Shown piece by piece: positions 26,723-35,175 of a stretch of 64,000 nucleotides of DNA. The DNA is from SbD1 sp963767585. Lineage in GTDB: Bacteria > Desulfobacterota > Syntrophobacteria > Syntrophobacterales > Syntrophobacteraceae. The stretch covers positions 1,054,001-1,118,000 of the forward strand of contig CAVYEB010000002.1 in NCBI GenBank assembly GCA_963767585.1. The letters are read 5' to 3'. Each line of letters opens with the position of its first letter. Positions within the stretch are counted from its first letter, which is position 1. The translations under genes and the position numbers were made by a program. Below the pieces are notes generated by a model. The model saw only the letters and a program-made list of their open reading frames with translations, was not told where the DNA came from and ran no database searches.

Positions 26723-26829
26723 GCTCGACCACCGAAGAAAAGTTCAATGAGTTGGCAAGTTGTACGTGGACTTTTTCTGAGTGCGAGCTAGCGGCTATCC
26801 CAGAGGTTTATTACGTACAGTGCTTATAT

Positions 26830-28980
26830 TCATACTATTGACCAACTTCCCCGAATAGTTGTTCCTTCTCCCGGTATAGATTGTATTGTCAAATTCCCGC
26901 CCGCCAGCAACGCTCGCTCTGTCATACTTGTGAGCCCGAGTCCCCTGTCGCAATTAGCCCTCGATAGAATCTCATCGACGTCGAAGCCGATTCCGTTGTC
27001 CTCGATGGCAAAATCTATGGCGCCGCTGGTTTTTATGAGAGCGAGGTTCACAAATTCAGCTTTGCTGTATTTAGCTATATTGTTCAACGATTCTTGAAGA
27101 ATTCTAAAAATCACGATTTTCAGTGGTTCCGGTATTTGATTTTCCTCAATGTCAACCTCCACTTCGATATGGATTTGAGGGTGGCCCTGTTGAAATTCAC
27201 GGCAATACCAACCTATAGTGGCAATCAACCCAATATCATCCAGGATAGGGGGCCTCATTCCCGTATGTATTCTTCTAGTTTCCTCGATGGCTTTCTTGTT
27301 AATCAACAAGGGGAATTCGAGTAAATCCTGGAGTTGCTCACCATTCAGTTGGAGTGCTTTACTCCTTGCGGCCTCAAGAGCGAAGTTGACTGACGCCAGA
27401 GATGATCCAATGCTGTCATGAATTTCCCCGCCGATCCTTTTTCTTTCTTCTTCCTGTGCCGTAAGAAGTCTGCCGGAAAGGCATCTGAGCCGCTCTTCGG
27501 ATTCACGAAGTTCCGTCGTCCTTTCCAGAACACGCAATTCCAACGTATCTCTCGATTTGGTCAGTCCTTCTTCCATGAACTTGCGCTCGGTGATGTCCTG
27601 AACAGTACCGTGGAGCCCTCTGAGCCGTTGAGTTCCGTCATACTCCCTTCCGCCAAATGCATTTACCCATCGAGTGGTGCCGTCCGGACGTATGAGTCTT
27701 AGTTCAAGTTGATAGTGTTCACCGCTTATCAACGCCCTCTCGACAGCGCGGGTAAGAAGATCCCAACTTTCAGGAGCAAAAATCTGCTGTTGTTCGCGAT
27801 AGGAGGGGGCAGGTAATTGTTTGTCCCGTCCTGCAATATCGTAGAGCTCATCTGACCAGTACACGGTGTCGGTATCCACGGCCCAGTCCCAAATACCAAT
27901 TCCCGCAAGACGGTGTGCCTCCTTGAGCTTTTTTTGACTCTCCTTCAGCGCCTCCTCCGCCCGCTTGCGCCTGGTAATGTCAAGGTAGGCGGCGACGGCT
28001 CCCCCAAGCTCTCCCCCCTCCTTTAGCAAGGGGACGACATTGCCGACGAGAATGTGTTTAGCACCGTCATCGAAGACGTATTCAAAAGCGCAATCTAATA
28101 GAGGTTCACCCGTAGCAACTACACGCTGGATGGGCATCTCTGGAGGTGTGAGTTCCCTGCCCTTTAGGAAGATACGGTAATGTGCATGCCGTTCGGCTTC
28201 CGGACCGGTTTTAGACAAATTGGCATCCTCCGGAACACGCAAAAACTCGATGGCGGCCCGATTGCCCGATATGGTTCGACAATCCCCGTCATGTGCTGTC
28301 AGGATGATAGCAGGAGCAGCGTCCAGAACTGTTCTTAGATATGTTGCCTGCTCCATCGACTGTTTTTCGCTTTCCCGAAGTGCCTCTTCCATGTTCTTGC
28401 GCTCGGTGATGTCGGTTGCTGTTGTCCTGCATAACTTCCGTCCAGTGGAATCCAGTATAAAAACGGTGTCGAGAAGTGCATACAAATCGCTGCCCGATTT
28501 TGTCATCAATCTTATTTCACAGCTCTGTCGTTTCCTGCTCGTAACGACCTGATTCAAGTGCGAACGAAACTTGTCCCTATCCGCAGGCACGATGCAGTCC
28601 TGAAATGGGCGTTTGATGAGGCTGCTCCTTTCAATGCCCAGTTGTCCTGCCGCGGTAAGGTTGGCTTCGAATACTATCCCATTCTCATCAAGGGTAAGGT
28701 AGCCGACAGGAGCGAGCTCATAGAGGTCAACATACCTGTTCCGTGTCTCCTCAACCAGGGCATTGGCGCGCTTAAGCTCTTCATTCTGCATTTCCAACTC
28801 GATCTGGTGCACCTGGAGTTCGTGAACCAACGCACGGACGTCTTCTTCCGGCATTGTGGAGGGCTCTCCCGTCTTTTTCCTGCTCAAGGCATCTTCAGCC
28901 CTGCGGCGCAGGTAGCCGGGCGGTTCTTGTCGCGATTGGCCCTTGGCCGTAGTGCGTACCTCCGAATCTTCATCGCCCAA
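26830..28980 (-). CDS. Multi-PAS sensor histidine kinase (HisKA_3/NarX type)
   Basis: 716 residues and soluble. A short N-terminal coiled coil (EEDVRALVHELQVHQIELEMQNEEL) is followed by three PAS/PAC modules (roughly residues 70-195, 215-345 and 350-480), each closed by a DIT(E/R)R(K)-type sequence. The dimerisation/phospho-acceptor helix has His521 in GGEIHDSIGSS, the HisKA_3 form, with a C-terminal HATPase (DNGIGFDVDE, GLGLTSMTERA). The start overlaps the end of the CheB-CheR fusion gene by 11 bp, so both are co-translated. It probably phosphorylates a receiver elsewhere, since HisKA_3 kinases usually pair with LuxR-type regulators and none is adjacent. Confidence 0.92.
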   Translation of the reverse strand: MGDEDSEVRTTAKGQSRQEPPGYLRRRAEDALSRKKTGEPSTMPEEDVRALVHELQVHQIELEMQNEELKRANALVEETRNRYVDLYELAPVGYLTLDENGIVFEANLTAAGQLGIERSSLIKRPFQDCIVPADRDKFRSHLNQVVTSRKRQSCEIRLMTKSGSDLYALLDTVFILDSTGRKLCRTTATDITERKNMEEALRESEKQSMEQATYLRTVLDAAPAIILTAHDGDCRTISGNRAAIEFLRVPEDANLSKTGPEAERHAHYRIFLKGRELTPPEMPIQRVVATGEPLLDCAFEYVFDDGAKHILVGNVVPLLKEGGELGGAVAAYLDITRRKRAEEALKESQKKLKEAHRLAGIGIWDWAVDTDTVYWSDELYDIAGRDKQLPAPSYREQQQIFAPESWDLLTRAVERALISGEHYQLELRLIRPDGTTRWVNAFGGREYDGTQRLRGLHGTVQDITERKFMEEGLTKSRDTLELRVLERTTELRESEERLRCLSGRLLTAQEEERKRIGGEIHDSIGSSLASVNFALEAARSKALQLNGEQLQDLLEFPLLINKKAIEETRRIHTGMRPPILDDIGLIATIGWYCREFQQGHPQIHIEVEVDIEENQIPEPLKIVIFRILQESLNNIAKYSKAEFVNLALIKTSGAIDFAIEDNGIGFDVDEILSRANCDRGLGLTSMTERALLAGGNLTIQSIPGEGTTIRGSWSIV

Positions 28981-31900
28981 GTCGATCCGTGACGTCTTCT
29001 ATTGCCAGGAGAATCAATGGACTCTTCTGATCATGATCCGCTTGCTCTATCTGACGGGCATTGAGGAGCATTTTCCTGTGGCCTATCTCAGGGAATTCAT
29101 GTTCTACCGGATAGTCTTCGAAGAACTTATTTTCCGAAAGAACACCCTCCAGCAGTTGCCTCAGGGCAGGGATATCCCACTGCCGGTTTCCAAGACTGTA
29201 GAGATACTCGTTTTCGGTTGCTTCAGGCGTCGTCAGAAAATTGCGGTAAAAGGATCGACTGGCCGAGAGGACCTTCAACTGAGCATCCAGTACCAGCAGC
29301 GGGTCGCGCACGGTTGCAACGATGCCTTCGGTGTACTTCTGTGCCTGTTGAATCAAGTTGCGGCTCTCCTGCAAAGACTTTTCCATCTCCTTGAATCCGC
29401 TGATATCGGTGAACGTGACCACCGCTCCGTCGATGAGGTTGTCAATCGTTCGATAAGGTGCAATGCGCATGAAGTATGAGCGGTCATCTGAGGTCTGAAC
29501 CTCTGATTCCTTGAATACCAGTGTATCGAGGACGCACTGGACCTCTTCGGCCAGATCCACACCCTTCAGACTGGAGGCAATGTCACTAACGGGACGTCCC
29601 ACGTCTGTGGGGATAAGTTTAATGATATCGGCGGCAGGCGACGTGAAACGCTTGATCTTCAGATGATTGTCCAGGAAAAGCGTGGCGATGTTGGTGCTGT
29701 TGAGGAGATTTTTCATGTCGTTGCTTGATCGGGACAGCTCGTCGATCTTGTGCTGCAATTCCGCGTTGACGGTCATAAGCTCTTCGTTGAGAGATTGCAT
29801 CTCCTCCTTGGACGTGGTCAGCTCTTCATTGGAGCTCTGGAGTTCCTCGTTGGTAGATTGCAGCTCCTCGTTGGCCGACTTGAGCTCTTCCTGCGAGGTT
29901 GTCATCTCTTCGATGGTGGATTGAAGAAGCTCCCTGGTCTCCTGAAGCTCCGTCCCCAATGCCTCAAAGGCGGGGCTCTCCACACCTGACGGGCCTCTTT
30001 TTTTCCTGCGGGAACTCTTGGTCGGAATGGGAGTCGGCGCATCGTCAAACACGACCAACAGCAATCCGCGCATCGCCTCCGGTTTACGCAGAGGCTTTAC
30101 GGTGAGGTGGACGATTTGCTCGTGGCCATTTGTTCGAACGTGCAAATCCTTTAATGTTACGTCCGCGTTTTCCGTCAGCGACCTTCGGATGGCGCTCCCC
30201 AAGTGTTGCTTTAGCCCCTCGCGGGCCAGCGCATAGACGTTGATGTTCGTTTTCCCTCCGGCCAGTTCCAGGTACTTTCCTGTTCGACCATGAACGTATA
30301 CAATGTCGCCTTTATCATTGATGAGTACCGCTGAAGGCGCGAAATCCTCCAAGAGGATGGTCTGAACCAGATCGGGGACGGTCCTTTCCGCGCCTTTTTG
30401 AAATTCGGGTGGAACTGTGATCCTACCGGCATCGGTAAAGGACAAATCCGACGGGAAATCCGTCAGGTTCGCGAGGGCTGAGGTCGACTCCGTGCGCCTG
30501 AACACTTTCCACTTGTTGTCTGAAACGGAGAAGAGATCAGTGAAGCCGCCGATGGTTTCGGCCGTCCCCAGGAAAAGAATGCCGCCTGGATTCAGACAGT
30601 AATGGAATAGAGGCAGCACCTTCTTCTGGAGTTCGGCGGTCAAATAGATGAGGAGGTTTCGGCAACTGAGGATATCCAGCTTGGTGAATGGCGGGTCCAT
30701 GATGAGATTTTGAGGGGCGAAGACCACCAGTTCCCTGATTTCTTTGTTGATCCGATAGCCGCCCGACTCATCCCTGGTGAAAAAGCGATCCAGACGCTCG
30801 GGAGATACGTGAGCGGCAATGTTAGGAAGGTACACGCCCTGGCGGGCCTTCTCAATTCCCTCTTTGTGTATGTCCGTCGCAAAGATCTGGATTTTGAAGC
30901 GGCCCTTTCGCCCCAGCTCTTCAAGGCACTCCATGAGCATGATCGCGATGGAGTAGGCCTCTTCGCCACTGGAGCAGCCCGGGACCCAGATTCGTAACGT
31001 GCTTCCTTGCTTCTTGCCTTCGAGGATGTAGGCCCCCGCCTCTTTCTTGAGAGCTTCAAATGACACGGGGTCTCTGAAGAAGTCGGTGACCCCTATCAAC
31101 AATTCCCTGAAGAGCAAATCGATTTCTTGCGGATTCTCCTGGAGATAGCGGACGTAGAGGGACATGTCCGCAATTTGATGGACGGCCATGCGCCTTTCAA
31201 CACGGCGGTAAATGGTGCTCTTCTTGTAAAAAGAGAAGTCGTGACCGCTCTGAGCCCGGAGAAGAACGAATATCTTTTGCAGCATCCCGCCGGTCTTTTC
31301 CACCAAAACGTCGGCTCTACGTGGGGTGGTTACCGCCATACCAGCTTGTTTCACGTAGTCCATCAGTTTTGTCGGCAGCTCTTCCACCGGGGCAACATAA
31401 TCCACGAGCCCGGTAGCGATGGCGCTTCGGGGCATGCCGTCGGATTTGGCGGACCTGATGTCCTGCACCATTACCATGCCCAGCTTTTCCTTGATGGCGC
31501 TCACACCCAGGGTCCCGTCCGAGCCCATCCCGGAAAGGATGACGGCGATACTCCTTTCTTTCTGGTCATCAGCCAGGTGCTTGAAGAAGAAATCGATCGG
31601 CAGCCGCAACCCGCGAGAGGCAGTCGGCTCAAGCAACTGCAGGGCTCCGTGCAGTATGGATAGATCCTTGTTTGGCGGAATCACGTAAACACAATTGGAC
31701 GCGACCTTCAACCCGTCCCCCGCCTGGTAGACCTGCATCTTGGTGAAGCGTTGCAAAAGCTCGGGCATCATCCCCTTTTGGGTCGGGTCGAGATGAGAAA
31801 CGACAACGAACGCCAACCCGCAATTCGGCGACATATGGGTAAAGAACTGCTCCAACGCTTCCAATCCGCCAGCCGAAGCGCCTATTCCGACGATGTAAAA

Positions 31901-32017
31901 GGGTTTTTGGGAATTGCGCCCATTGCTCTTGACGGGGGTCTTCTTCCTGGAAGTGCCTGGGGATGTTTCCCCGGCGACATTTTTCGGTTGCTCAAGGCTT
32001 TTCTTGCCTTTTTTCAT
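28970..32017 (-). CDS. CheB-CheR-PAS fusion protein
   Basis: 1,015 residues combining chemotaxis methylesterase and methyltransferase modules. The CheB domain (about 40-230) shows the Ser of GIGASAGGLEA, the His of VVVSHLDPTQKG and the Asp of LSGMGSDGTLG. The CheR N-terminal and SAM-binding domains (about 250-520) include WVPGCSSGEEAYS and FKIQIFATDI. A long heptad-repeat coiled coil of SxEEL(K/Q)S(A/T)NEEL units (about 685-770) connects to two PAS domains. Such fusions lack classic chemotaxis partners and serve non-flagellar sensory systems. No che cluster is visible here. It forms an operon with the downstream histidine kinase. Confidence 0.93.
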   Translation of the reverse strand: MKKGKKSLEQPKNVAGETSPGTSRKKTPVKSNGRNSQKPFYIVGIGASAGGLEALEQFFTHMSPNCGLAFVVVSHLDPTQKGMMPELLQRFTKMQVYQAGDGLKVASNCVYVIPPNKDLSILHGALQLLEPTASRGLRLPIDFFFKHLADDQKERSIAVILSGMGSDGTLGVSAIKEKLGMVMVQDIRSAKSDGMPRSAIATGLVDYVAPVEELPTKLMDYVKQAGMAVTTPRRADVLVEKTGGMLQKIFVLLRAQSGHDFSFYKKSTIYRRVERRMAVHQIADMSLYVRYLQENPQEIDLLFRELLIGVTDFFRDPVSFEALKKEAGAYILEGKKQGSTLRIWVPGCSSGEEAYSIAIMLMECLEELGRKGRFKIQIFATDIHKEGIEKARQGVYLPNIAAHVSPERLDRFFTRDESGGYRINKEIRELVVFAPQNLIMDPPFTKLDILSCRNLLIYLTAELQKKVLPLFHYCLNPGGILFLGTAETIGGFTDLFSVSDNKWKVFRRTESTSALANLTDFPSDLSFTDAGRITVPPEFQKGAERTVPDLVQTILLEDFAPSAVLINDKGDIVYVHGRTGKYLELAGGKTNINVYALAREGLKQHLGSAIRRSLTENADVTLKDLHVRTNGHEQIVHLTVKPLRKPEAMRGLLLVVFDDAPTPIPTKSSRRKKRGPSGVESPAFEALGTELQETRELLQSTIEEMTTSQEELKSANEELQSTNEELQSSNEELTTSKEEMQSLNEELMTVNAELQHKIDELSRSSNDMKNLLNSTNIATLFLDNHLKIKRFTSPAADIIKLIPTDVGRPVSDIASSLKGVDLAEEVQCVLDTLVFKESEVQTSDDRSYFMRIAPYRTIDNLIDGAVVTFTDISGFKEMEKSLQESRNLIQQAQKYTEGIVATVRDPLLVLDAQLKVLSASRSFYRNFLTTPEATENEYLYSLGNRQWDIPALRQLLEGVLSENKFFEDYPVEHEFPEIGHRKMLLNARQIEQADHDQKSPLILLAIEDVTDRLGR

Positions 32018-32264
32018 GTCGAATGCCTCGTCGGTCTCATGTTGGCGTCATTGGAAGGTCTAACATTATAGCATGGACGATCCCTTTTACCAGCAACACA
32101 AATTACAACACTGTCCAGTTAAGGAAGAGATTACCGGGGACTTGATCCTGCACTCAAAGCGGGTATGTCGTCTGCGAGATCGGAATTATGAGGACCCAAG
32201 GCGAGCGCAAGCGAACGTATTCAGTCAAATTTGCTTTTCTGCATCCGTGTAAAATCCAACTGGA

Positions 32265-32287
32265 CCCCGGCTTAAAGCCTGCCGGGG
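32265..32287 (-). repeat. CCCCGGC...GCCGGGG hairpin, copy 1
   Basis: 7-bp GC stem with a 9-nt loop in the spacer after the receiver gene. The flanks TCACCCCGGC and GCCGGGGTCC recur in the hairpin at 43902-43920. It may terminate the receiver transcript, though no T-run follows. Apart from this hairpin, the 32018-32351 spacer holds no gene. Confidence 0.5.
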
Positions 32288-32351
32288 TGAGGTCCCGCGG
32301 GTTGTCCGGAGGTGGGCGATGACTGAGGGGCAATGACCATTGCCCGGATTG

Positions 32352-32717
32352 TCACTCGCTGGACTTTTCTTCGAGCACCATAGCGATTTTCTTCTTCAGA
32401 TCGGTTAAATCAAAACTTCTCACGACATAGAAGTCGGTCTCCATCGACTGCATGTCTTCTCTGTTCATATCGTATGCTGTCGAGAGTATAACGGGCAGTT
32501 CATAAAAATGATCCCTGATGTCCTGGAAAATATCCAGACCGCTGCAGTCAGCCATCTTTACGTCTACAACGACCAAATCCGGTTTTTCCGCTTCAATTTT
32601 CTCGAGAAGCCGGCAACGGCTTTCCGCGGTGATCACTTCGTATCCGGCTGCGTGCAATTCCTCCGAATACAGTAGCCTGATGTGCTCATCGTCATCGACA
32701 ACAAGTATCTTCGGCAT
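32352..32717 (-). CDS. Receiver-only response regulator with Lys-to-Arg change
   Basis: 121-residue CheY-like protein. It has ILVVDDDEH (acidic pair), the phospho-acceptor Asp in DLVVVDVKM, Thr in VILSTAYD, and YVVRSFD where the invariant Lys-Pro of receivers would be. The Lys that normally contacts the phosphoryl group is Arg here, so phosphorylation-driven switching may be altered. The start is ATG 32717, with GGGAGG upstream. It lies 334 bp upstream of the CheB-CheR/histidine-kinase operon on the same strand and may act with it. Confidence 0.85.
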   Translation of the reverse strand: MPKILVVDDDEHIRLLYSEELHAAGYEVITAESRCRLLEKIEAEKPDLVVVDVKMADCSGLDIFQDIRDHFYELPVILSTAYDMNREDMQSMETDFYVVRSFDLTDLKKKIAMVLEEKSSE

Positions 32718-32914
32718 AACTGAGCCTCCCTTCTGACCCATGTTACGGCAAATTCCATTCCAATCGTCCTTGTACCTAATTTATAAATAAATCCATTGGC
32801 TTAATGCTTAGACGAAAATGAAGTGCCTCAGTAGTGAATGAAGTAGATGACACTTATCTGGAACCAAAAAGATTCACCGGAAAATACAAACTACAGACAG
32901 GATTCACAAGATTG

Positions 32915-33134
32915 ACAGGATTAAAAGAAGAAGATAAAGGACAAGGACTTGGGCTGGATTGACAGGGTGGCGATGGAGAAGAAAACAAAGGACGAAAAGC
33001 TTAGACAGGATTAACAGGATTTACAGGATTACAGGATTAAAAGAAGAAGATAAAGGACAAGGACTTGGGCTGGATTGACAGGACGGTGATGGAGGAGAAA
33101 ACAAAGGACGAAAAGCTTAGACAGGATTAACAGC
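32915..33134. repeat. Tandem 116-bp repeat, units 1 and 2
   Basis: Two near-identical units begin ACAGGATTAAAAG at 32915 and 33031. Each contains AAAGGACAAGGACTTGGGC, GGATTGACAGG, GGAGAAAACAAAGGACG-type sequence and AAGCTTAGACAGGATTAACAGG. Unit 2 is cut at 33134 by the IS4-type element. A third unit continues on the far side at 34598. Only a few substitutions separate the copies. Confidence 0.85.
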
Positions 33135-34590
33135 AATACTGTTCACTTAATGACAACAATGTAATCTTCGACTTTGATGCGTATTGTGCCAGACCGTGTC
33201 CTTGGGCGCAGGTTATAGCCGCTCATTTTTCTTTTCACGCCTCGCGGATTGCGGCGTGAACGGCTCGACACGACTCGTTCTTCAAGAATCTCCCTCAATA
33301 CTGCCTCATGAAAGGCTTTCCTGTCCTGAGGGGGGGATAGAGGCAAATGCTATAATTTTACGACGAATCACGCGAACCGCGTGCAGGAATGATAAGCGAT
33401 CCGGGTCTTCGTTTCCCGCCAAGGCAGCCTCATGCATCAAACCGCGAATAGCAAAATGAGCCATGAGCAGGCCGTAAAATTCCTGCCGTACCAAGTCTGG
33501 CGTTTTACTTCTTAATATTATCCTGGAGCCGCGCAGATGGGTTTTGAGTTCGTCAAATGCAGTTTCGATTTCCCACCGTTCATGATACAAGGCCGCCAAT
33601 TCCGCTGCAGGCGCTTCTTCATAATCCAGAATCGTTGTAATCAGCCGGTAGATGGGCTCAGCGCCCTCAATGCCCTCCAATCTGTATTCGATTACTCGAA
33701 CATCAACTCCGTTTGCGCCCTTTTCCTGGTCCTTCTGGGAACCATAGATCCTGCTCAAATAAGAACCGTCGGCAAGCCTCTTTTCGCGTGGCAGAAGGCG
33801 GTTTCTTCTCACTCTCCAAAGCAGATCACAGCCAGTGCCACATGCGTTGTTCCACAATTCGAACCCGGAAAAATAGCGGTCAGCGAGACAGAGCATTCCC
33901 TTGTACAGAGAAGGAACCACTTCCTTGGCAAGAGCCATCTCTGCTATGTTCACGGCGCCCATCCGGGTTCCAAACAAAACATGCGTCCCGTTTTCGACCA
34001 GGGACACAAAATGCAACTGCGGAAAGGCGCTTGTTCCCGTCTTGGCGGAAGGCCGTCCAAAAACTTTTTCGTTTTCCGTCTCATCGGCTACATCAAGCGT
34101 GCTGCCGTCCAGGCTTACCAAATGCCATTTCCTGTACCAAGCGCCTTTGGTGGATTCCCCGGCAATCGGCTTTACAACCTCATCATGCAGTTGTCGAAGA
34201 GGTGTCCACCCCAACCGACTTCGAGCCTGAGAGATACCGGATTTACCGGCCACCTTGACGCTAGCCCCCGGTCCCATAAGCCACTTTATCCCTTCAAGAA
34301 GACAGCGCAGAACTTCACGATACGACGAATGCATGTACAAGGCCAAGGCGATGACATAGTATACAACCACATGCGCCGGAAGATCCCTCTGCCGTCTACT
34401 TGTCTTTCCGGTATTTTTGAGAACCGAATCAATTGTCTTTACCGGAAAGGCTTTGGTGATTACTCCCAAACTAATGTAATCCGTAATGCGTGTGCCACCT
34501 GGAAGCTCTGCAACGGTACGTGCCATTGTGGTCCTCCTGTCAAAAAGTTGAGACAGAATACCACATTATTTATCTTAAGTGAACAGTATT
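33135..34590 (-). mobile_element. IS4-family-type insertion sequence with 16-bp terminal inverted repeats
   Basis: Perfect 16-bp ends: AATACTGTTCACTTAA at 33135-33150 and its complement at 34575-34590, enclosing a single transposase. Total length 1,456 bp. It splits the 116-bp tandem repeat array. A clear target-site duplication is not visible; the flanks share only repeat-derived GATTAACAG. Confidence 0.9.
33143..34526 (-). pseudogene. IS4-type transposase, frameshifted at a C7 run
   Basis: The main frame from ATG 34526 (AGGAGG upstream) encodes ~400 residues of an IS4-type DDE transposase: the first Asp in VSLDGSTLDVAD, the second in LADRYFSGFELW, and the YHERWEIETAFDELKTH block carrying the Glu. 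It stops at 33306 soon after the sequence CCCCCCC. The conserved C-terminus (FHEAVLREILEERV...GVKRKMSGY, to 33143) continues in the next frame. The shift is either a one-base indel (real or sequencing) or a programmed slippage site. Confidence 0.88.
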
Positions 34591-34597
34591 GGGATTA

Positions 34598-34719
34598 ACA
34601 GGATTAAAAGAAAAAGATAAAGGACAAGGACTTGGGCTGGATTGACAGGGCGGCGATGGAGGAGAAAACAAAGGACGAAAAGCTTAGACAGGATTAACAG
34701 GATTTACAGGATTAAAAGA
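34598..34719. repeat. 116-bp repeat, unit 3
   Basis: Begins ACAGGATTAAAAGAAAAAG and runs through AAGGACTTGGGCTGG, GGCGATGGAGGAG and AAGCTTAGACAGG to ACAGGATTAAAAGAA. This is the continuation of the array interrupted by the IS. Its last 21 bases form the left arm of the inverted repeat around the GxxExxY gene. Confidence 0.8.
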
Positions 34720-35165
34720 ATGGAAAGGGTATTGGGATGGAATACGAGGCCCTGACATGACAAATAATCGGTTGCGCGATGAAGGTTCACCAGACATTGG
34801 GGCCGGGATTCCTTGAGTCGGTCTACGTGAAGGTGCTGACCCACGAATTGGGCAAGGCCGGACTGCGCGTAGATTGTCACCGGGCAATTACCGTGGTTTA
34901 TGACGGTATCGTAGTGGGAGATTTCTTCGCCGATATGTTGATTGCGGATACCGTACTTGTTGAGAACAAAGCCGTTAAAGCATTGGTGCAGGCACACGAG
35001 GTACAACTGGTGAACTATCTGGCGGCCACCGGTATAAAGATCGGACTTCTTCTCAACTTCGGAGCAACCAGTTTACAGGTCAAGCGCAAATATCTCACGT
35101 ATCCTAAAAAAGTAGATCCTCCGTCAAATAATTCTTAAGCTGGTTTTTAATCCTGTAAATCCTGT
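34697..35165. mobile_element. GxxExxY gene cassette bounded by a perfect 21-bp inverted repeat
   Basis: The arm at 34697-34717 (ACAGGATTTACAGG plus ATTAAAA) is exactly complementary to 35145-35165. The arms enclose the GxxExxY gene and nothing else. The right arm is a single short copy, without the rest of the 116-bp unit. This looks like a small mobilisable or repeat-bounded cassette; transposition is inferred, not shown. Confidence 0.5.
34779..35138 (+). CDS. GxxExxY protein (PDDEXK-like nuclease fold family)
   Basis: The defining signature GPGFLESVY is at residues 8-16. VVGDFFADMLI, VLVENKAVKAL (a D/E-x-K-like core) and HEVQLVNYL...GLLLNFG follow. The family has a predicted restriction-endonuclease-like fold and no settled function. 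From ATG 34779 the protein has 119 residues. In the same frame an upstream ATG at 34737 would give the family's usual N-terminus (MEYEALT...QIIGCAMKVH), but codon 8 is TGA (34758-34760). So the gene is N-terminally shortened or broken by a nonsense change. It sits inside a 21-bp inverted repeat. Confidence 0.82.
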   Translation: MKVHQTLGPGFLESVYVKVLTHELGKAGLRVDCHRAITVVYDGIVVGDFFADMLIADTVLVENKAVKALVQAHEVQLVNYLAATGIKIGLLLNFGATSLQVKRKYLTYPKKVDPPSNNS

Positions 35166-35175
35166 CAAAGGGGTT

